Source: Candidatus Levyibacteriota bacterium (GTDB lineage Bacteria; Patescibacteriota; Microgenomatia; Levybacterales; UBA12049). Taken from it: a DNA stretch of 51,728 nt. Each line of letters opens with the position of its first letter. Within the stretch, counting starts at the first letter, position 1. Shown in pieces: positions 1 through 7,195 of this stretch. The notes under the pieces are model-generated. The model saw only the letters and a program-made list of their open reading frames with translations, was not told where the DNA came from and ran no database searches. The stretch is from contig DAIDHL010000009.1 of the NCBI GenBank assembly GCA_027459745.1, positions 1 through 51,728 of the forward strand. Reading direction: 5' to 3'. Position numbers and translations under genes: made by a program.

Positions 1-1373
1 GTAATATTTTGAGTACCGCTATTTTTAGCAGCGGCGTATAGGGAGGAGAAAGTAGTACTTACTGAATTAGTATCAGGTTCATTATATGCAAGCCAGTTAG
101 CATAAGATGCTTGGGCAGAAGGATTAATACTTTTAAGAGATGCAGTTAGGTTACCACTAAAGAGTATGCCTGGTTGAGGTAAATTAGTACTGGTTAAACT
201 GGCATAAGGACTACAAGTGGGGCTTTGAGGAATAGGGTCAGTCAAGCCATTATTAAAGCGAGCGTCGAGTCCAACTGTTTGCCACCAAGGTTGGCTGTTA
301 GTGAGCCAGAAGTTGAGGTTAGAGATCCCGGGGCCACTACCTCCTCCAGTACCATTATTTGTTGGAGTGGGGGTTGGAGTGGCAGTTGGAATTGGAGTGG
401 GGGTTGGAGTGGGGGTTGGTGTAAGAGTAGGAGTTGGCGTTGGTGTAGGTGCACTTGCGCATGCATTACTTGCGTAACTAATTATAACTATTCCAGAACC
501 ACCAGCTGCACCTGGATATGAACCACCGGTTCCTCCACCACCGCCACCGCCACCAGTATTGGCTTGTCCAGCGCTTGCATTGCCGGTTGCATTACCAAAT
601 CCGTTTCCACCACCTCCGTTACCACCAGATCCTCCTTGGCCGGAGTATCCTCTATTGGGGCGGTAATAAGTTCCACCACCACCACCACCTGCATAATAAG
701 TTGCTACTCCGTTAATAGCGGATTGTATTCCTGTACCACCAGCGCCACCTGAAAGATTACCAGTAGATCCTAATCCATGGCCGCCTGGGCCACCTGCACC
801 TCCACCGCCTCCACCTGCTTCACTAGCACCTGCAGCACTACCTCCTGAATTACCCTGTCCTGATATCCCAGTACCAAAACTTGCTGAACCTTCTTCGGCT
901 CCTCCTCCTGAACCGCCAGAGTTGGCGGTTATTCCGCCACCTCCACCGCCCCCTGTGGCTACTAATGAATTAAATATTGAATTTCCTCCATTTGAACCCG
1001 CTAGATCACTTCCTCCAGAGGCAGGACTCCCTCCATTCCCAACAGTAACATTGTATGCTGAATTTGCACTTACGGGGTAAGAAGAGTTGTATATGACTCC
1101 ACCACCGCCACCTCCACCACCAGTAGACCCACCGCCACCTCCACCACCAACCACTAGTATCTGGATATTCATACTTACTGAAGGAGTAAATGTACCATTT
1201 GACGTGAAGGTGTGAATAGTATTCCCACCGCTACTGCTAACATTGCCCCCAGATGCACAAGTTAGAGCATAAGCGTTAGTAGGCAAGATAAAGGAATTAA
1301 ACATCAAGATAGAAATTACAAAAGTATAATTTAATATTTTTAACCAAGAAATTTTTTGCCAAAAGTCATTCAT
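1..1373 (-). CDS. Secreted glycine-rich surface protein with Pro-Thr linker (C-terminus runs off the window)
   Basis: Manual reverse-strand translation from ATG at 1373: MNDFWQKISWLKILNYTFVISILMFNSFILPTNAYALTCASGG..., signal peptide, poly-Gly blocks (VVGGGGGGGSTGGGGGGGG), TPTPTPTLTPTPTPTPIPTATPTPTP linker, open to window edge; not in the ORF track because it is incomplete. Confidence 0.85.
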   Translation of the reverse strand, partial: MNDFWQKISWLKILNYTFVISILMFNSFILPTNAYALTCASGGNVSSSGGNTIHTFTSNGTFTPSVSMNIQILVVGGGGGGGSTGGGGGGGGVIYNSSYPVSANSAYNVTVGNGGSPASGGSDLAGSNGGNSIFNSLVATGGGGGGGITANSGGSGGGAEEGSASFGTGISGQGNSGGSAAGASEAGGGGGGAGGPGGHGLGSTGNLSGGAGGTGIQSAINGVATYYAGGGGGGTYYRPNRGYSGQGGSGGNGGGGNGFGNATGNASAGQANTGGGGGGGGTGGSYPGAAGGSGIVIISYASNACASAPTPTPTPTLTPTPTPTPTPIPTATPTPTPTNNGTGGGSGPGISNLNFWLTNSQPWWQTVGLDARFNNGLTDPIPQSPTCSPYASLTSTNLPQPGILFSGNLTASLKSINPSAQASYANWLAYNEPDTNSVSTTFSSLYAAAKNSGTQNI

Positions 1374-1485
1374 AATTGTTTGGATCTCTTTTTATCTTAG
1401 AGATAGGAATGTTCTATGTCAATAAACTTACATTACCTTTAAACAACCACTTCCAAAAAAAAAATATTCATGTTAGACTTTCTTC

Positions 1486-2055
1486 ATGGTTTTATCAGAT
1501 AGAGATATAAAAAAGGCTTTAAATAACAAAACGATCGTAATTGATCCTGCTCCAGACTTAGACAAGCAATTGGGTAGTTGTTCTATTGATCTAAGATTGG
1601 GGAATGTTTTCCGCGTTTTTGAATACAGCAAAAAACCTTTTATTGATCCATCTAAAAAAGATTATAGTAACGAAATTACACGAGAAATTGTGCTAAAAGA
1701 TGGTGAAGAATTTATTATGCAGCCGGGTGATTTTGTCTTGGCCGTGACCTATGAACATTTGACAATTCCTGATCATATGATGGGCAGATTAGAAGGTCGT
1801 TCGTCTCTTGGACGTTTGGGAATAGTCGTACACTCCACTGCTTCAATCTTCGATCCAGGTTGGGATGGGAAATGTGTCTTGGAGTTAGGTAATTTAGGTA
1901 GAATGGCCGTAGCTTTGACGGTAGGGATGCGGATTTGTGCCATGGCTTTTGAACAGCTGTCTAGTCCGGCTGAAGCGCCATATAATAAGAAGAATAATGC
2001 CAAATATGTTATCCAGGAAGGGCCTCAGGAATCAAGAATTGCAGAAGACAAATAA
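1486..2055 (+). CDS. dcd: dCTP deaminase
   Basis: MVLSDRDI start, RLEGRSSLGRLGIVVHSTA and DPGWDGKCVLELGN motifs of the Dcd/dUTPase superfamily, C-terminal SRIAEDK. Confidence 0.9.
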   Translation: MVLSDRDIKKALNNKTIVIDPAPDLDKQLGSCSIDLRLGNVFRVFEYSKKPFIDPSKKDYSNEITREIVLKDGEEFIMQPGDFVLAVTYEHLTIPDHMMGRLEGRSSLGRLGIVVHSTASIFDPGWDGKCVLELGNLGRMAVALTVGMRICAMAFEQLSSPAEAPYNKKNNAKYVIQEGPQESRIAEDK

Positions 2056-2060
2056 TCATC

Positions 2061-2118
2061 TGTCATCCTGAACTTGTTTCAGGATCTCTTTAGATGCTGA
2101 AATTAATTCAGTATGACA
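2061..2118. repeat. Palindromic intergenic repeat (copy A1, short form)
   Basis: TGTCATCCTGAA...TTCAGTATGACA terminal inverted repeat; internal CCTGAAC-TT-GTTTCAGG and CTGAA-ATTAA-TTCAG hairpins. Confidence 0.85.
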
Positions 2119-2126
2119 AAATTATT

Positions 2127-2780
2127 ATGAATAAATATCCTGTTAATTATGAGATTGAATTTGCGCAAAATCCTTACCCAGGTAAATTTGTGGCATTTGA
2201 GGGGATAGATGGCAGTGGTAAAACCACTCAAATTAAGTTAGTAGTGGAAGAACTAAAGAAAATGGGTAAGAAAATTTATTCCACCCAAGAACCGACTGAT
2301 GAGCCGACGGGGAAGTTGATCAGACAAATTTTAAGTGGTGAAATTAAAGTTCCACCGGTGGCGTTACAGTATTTATTTAATGCTGATCGTGCTATACATT
2401 TAGAAAAAATAAAGCAGCTTTTGCAAGATGAATATATAGTCATCACTGATCGTTATTTTTGGTCTTCGGTGGCTTATGCTACAGCTGATATGCAAGCCAA
2501 CACAGACTTATATTTAAGTGTTTATTCCATTTTGTCCTTTTATAATCGTTTTATTGTGCCGGATATAACTGTTTATTTAAATGTAAAACCCGATGTGGCA
2601 GTAAAACGTATAGAAAAAAGCGCAAAGCATAAAGATATTTATGATAAAAAAGAGAAATTGGATTTAATTTATATGTCATATGCAGATTTAATACAGAGGT
2701 TTGCCGAGTTTTTCACCAACATTAATGGTGACCAGGCAGAGGAAAAAGTAACACAGGAAATTCTCGAGAAGATTGTATAG
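2127..2780 (+). CDS. tmk: Thymidylate kinase
   Basis: FVAFEGIDGSGKTTQ P-loop, DRYFWSSVAYA motif. ORF-track start 2094 lies inside repeat A1; 2127 (MNKYPV) preferred. Confidence 0.9.
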   Translation: MNKYPVNYEIEFAQNPYPGKFVAFEGIDGSGKTTQIKLVVEELKKMGKKIYSTQEPTDEPTGKLIRQILSGEIKVPPVALQYLFNADRAIHLEKIKQLLQDEYIVITDRYFWSSVAYATADMQANTDLYLSVYSILSFYNRFIVPDITVYLNVKPDVAVKRIEKSAKHKDIYDKKEKLDLIYMSYADLIQRFAEFFTNINGDQAEEKVTQEILEKIV

Positions 2781-2782
2781 CT

Positions 2783-2872
2783 TGTCATTCTGAACTTGTT
2801 TCAGAATCTAAAAAGATCCCAAAATATCCCCCAGGGGACTAGCTACAATGTAGCGGTGAATTCAGGATCACA
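2783..2872. repeat. Palindromic intergenic repeat (copy A2, with CCCC...GCTACA module)
   Basis: TGTCATTCTGAACTTGTTTCAGAATCT ... ATATCCCCCAGGGGACTAGCTACAATGTAGCGGTGAATTCAGGATCACA. Confidence 0.85.
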
Positions 2873-2924
2873 GCTCTAACGCTATCTTGATTTATCATTA
2901 TTTTATTGTTAGTATTTGGACGAT

Positions 2925-3458
2925 ATGATTCTTGCACCCGATATTTTATTAAAATTAGTCAAAAGTGATAAGCTGGTCGAAGACTTAAGTGAAAGAGAAT
3001 TAACCAACCCGGAAGGTACAGGTTTTGATCTTTGTTTAGGAGAAGTATTTAAGATTTCAGGCGATGCTTTTTTAGGTGAAACACATCGCAAAACTGCAGA
3101 TATTACCTCAGTGGCGTTATTTGGCAAAGATAAAAGTATTAAGATCAAACCAGGTGATTTCTTCTTAGTTAAAACCATTGAGAAAATTAATTTACCCATT
3201 AATTTATCAGCCGTGATTTTGCCTCGAACTACTACATTCCGTTCCGGCTTGTTTTTACGTACAGGACCAGTCCAGCCAGGTTATAGTGGAGAACTGACTT
3301 TTGGTTTGAAAAATGAAGGTCCAATTACAGTGGAAATTGAAATGGGGGCGCGTTTTGTGCATATTTTATTTCATGAAATTAGAGGAGAAGGTAGTCAATA
3401 TCGTGGACAATGGCAAGGCGGCCGAGTCAGTGCAACCAGGAGAGAAAGACAAGTTTAA
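2925..3458 (+). CDS. dCTP deaminase/dUTPase superfamily protein (second paralog)
   Basis: IKPGDFFLVKT, PGYSGELTFGLKNEG and RGQWQGGRVS motifs; the ORF-track start 2916 is a TTG. Confidence 0.75.
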   Translation: MILAPDILLKLVKSDKLVEDLSERELTNPEGTGFDLCLGEVFKISGDAFLGETHRKTADITSVALFGKDKSIKIKPGDFFLVKTIEKINLPINLSAVILPRTTTFRSGLFLRTGPVQPGYSGELTFGLKNEGPITVEIEMGARFVHILFHEIRGEGSQYRGQWQGGRVSATRRERQV

Positions 3459-3534
3459 TAGAGATAAAACTCAAAAATAAACAAGAGACATTTGGCTATT
3501 GAAAATTAGATAGAAAAGTTTTAAAAATGAAAAG

Positions 3535-4527
3535 ATGAAAACATCACAAAAACACCCTGAATATCAATATTTAGACTTATTAAAAGAGATCTACGAAGAT
3601 GGTACAGAATATGAAGATCGTGGTACTTGGGTGAAATTAAGAGGCGTTTTTGGTCGACAGACCCGTTATGATTTATCCAAAGGATTTCCGCTTTTAACTA
3701 CCAAGCGAGTTTATTGGAAAGGTGTTTTACATGAGTTATATTGGTTTTTCTCCGGTAATTCAAACATTAAATATTTAGTCGATAATGACGTGCACATCTG
3801 GGATGATTATCCATTGCGTCTTTATAACGAACATTATGTGGCAAAAGGTAAAGCACCAAAACTAACTAAAGAAGAGTTTATAGATAAAATCAAAAACGAC
3901 GATAAGTTTGCTAAAAAATACGGAAATTTACCCAAGATTTATGGAGAGTTATGGAGAAGGTGGCCTACCAGAACGGGCAGGACAATTGATCAACTGAAAT
4001 GGATTGTGCAGGAATTAAAAGATGATCCAGGTGCCAAAAATTTGATTGTGACTTCTTGGAATCCTGAATATCTATACACCATGGCCACTAACGAAAATGC
4101 TTCACGATTTCCTATTTGTCACAACATGTATCAGATTAATCTAAAAGGTAATAAATTGTCTCTACAGTTATATCAGCGCAGTGCAGATATTTTCTTGGGT
4201 GTACCATTTAATATCGCCAGTTATGCGTTGTTGGCTATTGTTCTAGCACAAATTACAGGCTATGAGCCAGGTGAGTTCGTGCATACATTTGGTGATGTAC
4301 ATATTTATGAAAATCATATGTCGCAAGTAAAAGAGCAATTAAGTAGAGAGCCTAGACCATTCCCAATCGTTAAAATTGACCCATCTGTAAAGACGTTAGA
4401 TGATTTTAGGCCTGAATTGGTTACTCTGGAAGATTATAACCCCTGGCCAACTCTTAAGGGCGATTTAACAGTTACGGGTGGAGTATTTAATAAAGAAAAA
4501 AAAGGCTATTTTGATGAACAATCATAA
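3535..4527 (+). CDS. thyA: Thymidylate synthase
   Basis: RGVFGRQTRYDLSKGFPLLTTKRV, FPICHNMYQ(catalytic Cys), LYQRSADIFLGVPFNIASYALL, GDVHIYENHM. Confidence 0.97.
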   Translation: MKTSQKHPEYQYLDLLKEIYEDGTEYEDRGTWVKLRGVFGRQTRYDLSKGFPLLTTKRVYWKGVLHELYWFFSGNSNIKYLVDNDVHIWDDYPLRLYNEHYVAKGKAPKLTKEEFIDKIKNDDKFAKKYGNLPKIYGELWRRWPTRTGRTIDQLKWIVQELKDDPGAKNLIVTSWNPEYLYTMATNENASRFPICHNMYQINLKGNKLSLQLYQRSADIFLGVPFNIASYALLAIVLAQITGYEPGEFVHTFGDVHIYENHMSQVKEQLSREPRPFPIVKIDPSVKTLDDFRPELVTLEDYNPWPTLKGDLTVTGGVFNKEKKGYFDEQS

Positions 4528-4960
4528 CTCATCCAGAACTCCCACGGTTGGTGTATTAATTATTGATAATGATAAGGTTCTTTTAGTGAAACATGGTGAA
4601 GCAGCGAAACATCTCACTGGGGCTATTGGGTTACCTGGAGGTAGAATAGATGCAGGTGAAATTCCACAGCAGGCTGCAATTAGAGAATTAGAAGAAGAAA
4701 CAGGTATTCAAGTAAAACAAGAGGATCTAAAGCAATTACCACATGAGTATTTTGGCGATTTGCCGCGTAAAGATGGCTCTATATTACATACACATCATAA
4801 AGTTTTTGTAGCTACGAACTTCATCGGTGATTTGAGAGAATCGGAGGAAACTACACCTTTTTGGGAAAGTATTGATACTGCATTATCAATGCATGAATCT
4901 AAGTTTGTAATTAACACTCAAGATATGATCAAAAGAGGAGTAGAGCTTATTAAAAAATAA
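4514..4960 (+). CDS. NUDIX hydrolase
   Basis: GGRIDAGEIPQQAAIRELEEETGI Nudix box; start 4514 overlaps the thyA 3' end by 14 nt. Confidence 0.88.
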   Translation: MNNHNSSRTPTVGVLIIDNDKVLLVKHGEAAKHLTGAIGLPGGRIDAGEIPQQAAIRELEEETGIQVKQEDLKQLPHEYFGDLPRKDGSILHTHHKVFVATNFIGDLRESEETTPFWESIDTALSMHESKFVINTQDMIKRGVELIKK

Positions 4961-4961
4961 T

Positions 4962-5339
4962 ATGACCATTTATTTCAGTCACTCTAGGAGTTTTGATTAC
5001 AAAAAAGAACTTTATGAGCCGCTGAGAAATTCCGACTTGGCCAAGCAGCATCGTTTTGTGTTTCCACACGAAGAAAGCGATAATCCATTTAGCACCAAAC
5101 AACTTTTGGAATCTAAGGCCTGTGATTTAATCGTGGCAGAAGTTTCTTTTCCCGCCACTGGACAGGGCATAGAATTAGGTTGGGCAGATATTTTACAAAT
5201 TCCCATTGTTTGCATTCACAAAAAAGATGCCCACGTTGCCGAGTCTTTGAAAGTAGTGAGTAAGGAATTTATGGAGTATAAAGACACAAGGGATATGGTT
5301 TTAAGCTTATCTAAAATACTGAATAAGCTGTCATCCTGA
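4962..5339 (+). CDS. Nucleoside 2-deoxyribosyltransferase-like protein
   Basis: DLIVAEVSFPATGQGIELGWADILQIPIVCIHKK resembles the NDT/DUF4406-type fold; the terminal LSS-stop codons lie in repeat A3. Confidence 0.65.
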   Translation: MTIYFSHSRSFDYKKELYEPLRNSDLAKQHRFVFPHEESDNPFSTKQLLESKACDLIVAEVSFPATGQGIELGWADILQIPIVCIHKKDAHVAESLKVVSKEFMEYKDTRDMVLSLSKILNKLSS

Positions 5340-5462
5340 ACCGCGACACTTCGGAGAAGTTAGCTGCCTTGTGGAGTATCAGGATTTAAATAATAATATG
5401 AAAGATGCTGAAATATCCCCCAAGGGGACTAGCTACATTGTAGCGTCGAATTCAGCATGACA
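5329..5462. repeat. Compound palindromic repeat (copy A3, two abutting units)
   Basis: TGTCATCCTGAA...ATCAGGA followed by GATGCTGAAATATCCCCCAAGGGGACTAGCTACATTGTAGCGTCGAATTCAGCATGACA. Confidence 0.85.
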
Positions 5463-5469
5463 AATCTAT

Positions 5470-5937
5470 ATGTATAACCATGAACCGAAAGATTATCAAT
5501 GTCCGTTTTGTCATTTAGTTAAAGGTGAGCCTGATGAAATTAATTCATTAAATGATATTGTGCTACAAAACGAATTAATTACTGCCTATGTATCACCGAA
5601 ATGGTGGCCCAACATCAAGGGTAATGTTTTAATTATCCCAAATAAACATTTTGAAAATTTATATGATTTACCAGATGAATATGGTCATGCAGTCTTTGAT
5701 GCTCAAAAAGCTATCGCCATAGCCTTGAAAGAGGTATATAAATGTGATGGAACATCTACACGTCAGCATAATGAGCCAGCGGGTCATCAGGAAGTTTGGC
5801 ATTATCATTTGCACGTTTTTCCTCGTTATAAAGGCGACAATCTATATTTGAATGCCGAAAAGAGTCGATATGTCTCAAAAGAAGAACGTAAACCATATGC
5901 AGAGAAATTGAGAAAGTATTTTGAAGAGCATAAATAA
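5470..5937 (+). CDS. HIT family hydrolase
   Basis: CPFCHLVKGEPDE..., VLIIPNKHFENLYDLP, EVWHYHLHVFPRY (HxHxH). Confidence 0.88.
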   Translation: MYNHEPKDYQCPFCHLVKGEPDEINSLNDIVLQNELITAYVSPKWWPNIKGNVLIIPNKHFENLYDLPDEYGHAVFDAQKAIAIALKEVYKCDGTSTRQHNEPAGHQEVWHYHLHVFPRYKGDNLYLNAEKSRYVSKEERKPYAEKLRKYFEEHK

Positions 5938-5958
5938 TTCTGTATACTAACTACTAAT

Positions 5959-6495
5959 ATGATTATTTCAATGATTGCTGCTATAGGTGAAGAGAATAGA
6001 GTTTTGGGTAAAGATAATAAATTGCTGTGGAGTATCCCCGAGGATATGAAATTTTTTCGTGAGATGACACGTGGTCACCCAGTAATTATGGGCAGAAAGA
6101 CTTTTGAGTCAATGGGAAAGCCTTTGCCAAATAGGACAAATATAGTGGTAACACGTGATGAAAAGTTTAAAGCAGAAGGAGTTGTAGTTGCAAATTCAAT
6201 TGAGCAGGCATTGGTTATTGCGAGGAGCGAAGCGACGAAGCAATCTAGTGTTAGTTCAGGAATTGCTTCGGACCCTGCAAGTTCTCGTAATGACGAGGAA
6301 ATATTCATTATTGGTGGGGGACAAATTTATACCCAAGGAATTAAATTGGCTGATAGGTTATATTTAACCATTGTGCAGGGAAATTATGAAGGGGATGCTT
6401 TCTTCCCAGATTATTCTGAGTTTGCCAAAGTAATTTCCCAGCGCGAAAGTGAAGGAAATGGGTATAAGTATACTTTTTTAACATTAGAAAAATAA
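5959..6495 (+). CDS. folA: Dihydrofolate reductase containing an in-frame repeat insertion
   Basis: MIAAIGEENRVLGKDNKLLWSIPEDMKFFREMTRGHPVIMGRKTFESMGKPLPNRTNIVVTR ... IFIIGGGQIYTQGI; canonical DHFR. Confidence 0.95.
   Translation: MIISMIAAIGEENRVLGKDNKLLWSIPEDMKFFREMTRGHPVIMGRKTFESMGKPLPNRTNIVVTRDEKFKAEGVVVANSIEQALVIARSEATKQSSVSSGIASDPASSRNDEEIFIIGGGQIYTQGIKLADRLYLTIVQGNYEGDAFFPDYSEFAKVISQRESEGNGYKYTFLTLEK
6217..6295. repeat. Palindromic element inserted within folA
   Basis: ATTGCGAGGAGCGAAGCGACGAAGCAATCT ... GGAATTGCTTCGGACCCTGCAAGTTCTCGTAATGACG; imperfect inverted repeat translated as IARSEATKQSSVSSGIASDPASSRND. Confidence 0.85.
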
Positions 6496-6496
6496 C

Positions 6497-6892
6497 ATGA
6501 AACAATCACTCGCATATATTGCATTAGTGGTCAGAGATTATGATGAAGCAATTGATTTCTATACCAAAAAATTGCACTTTAATTTAATTGAAGATACATA
6601 TTTACCGGAAGAGAAAAAAAGATGGGTACTAATTGCTCCACCCGGATCTACAGAAACGAAAATACTGCTAGCTAGAGCTTCTAAATCTGAACAAGAAAAT
6701 TTTATCGGGAATCAAAGTGGGGGGAGAGTTTTTCTGTTTCTAAATACGGATGATTTTTGGAGAGATTATAAAGAAATGATTGATTTAGGCATAGAATTTG
6801 TGCGCCCGCCTAAAGACGCGCCTTACGGGACAGTAGCAGTATTTAAAGATTTGTATGGGAACCTTTGGGATTTACTGCAGTTAAATAAATAG
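6497..6892 (+). CDS. VOC (glyoxalase/bleomycin resistance) family protein
   Basis: LAYIALVVRDYDEAIDFYTKKLHFNLIED ... AVFKDLYGNLWDLLQ. Confidence 0.85.
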   Translation: MKQSLAYIALVVRDYDEAIDFYTKKLHFNLIEDTYLPEEKKRWVLIAPPGSTETKILLARASKSEQENFIGNQSGGRVFLFLNTDDFWRDYKEMIDLGIEFVRPPKDAPYGTVAVFKDLYGNLWDLLQLNK

Positions 6893-6894
6893 TT

Positions 6895-7059
6895 ATGCAA
6901 AAGCTGATGATTTGGATTGGGATGGTATTGGGATCAATCGTAGGAGGATACATCCCAGTTTTGTGGGGTGATTCATTTTTATCTCTGACAGCTCTAATTC
7001 TAAGTGGGGTGGGAGCAATTGTAGGAATTATTTTGGCATATAAGCTTACAGCTGATTAG
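6895..7059 (+). CDS. Small membrane protein (54 aa, two hydrophobic segments)
   Basis: Manual translation MQKLMIWIGMVLGSIVGGYIPVLWGDSFLSLTALILSGVGAIVGIILAYKLTAD*; below the ORF-track size cutoff. Confidence 0.6.
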   Translation: MQKLMIWIGMVLGSIVGGYIPVLWGDSFLSLTALILSGVGAIVGIILAYKLTAD

Positions 7060-7195
7060 TTAGTTAGAAAGTAGAAAGTTGTAATGTCTGTAAAGGGAAG
7101 GTACTTTATAACTTTAAAAACTTCATGAACTTTATATTTTTTTGCCTCTTGAAGATGAGTAAAAAGATGTTTATACTTTGGGTATAATTTTTACG

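Noticed and set aside
360-460. Short GGAGTGGGGGTT-type direct repeats considered as a CRISPR-like or minisatellite array
   Set aside because: They encode the Pro-Thr linker of the minus-strand protein; no spacers or constant repeat unit. No CRISPR array was seen anywhere in the window.
225-752. Plus-strand ORFs (98, 65, 62 aa) in the first 1 kb
   Set aside because: Antisense shadows of the minus-strand glycine-rich gene; Trp/Gly/Ser and His-rich translations are artefacts of GGN/PT codon repeats.
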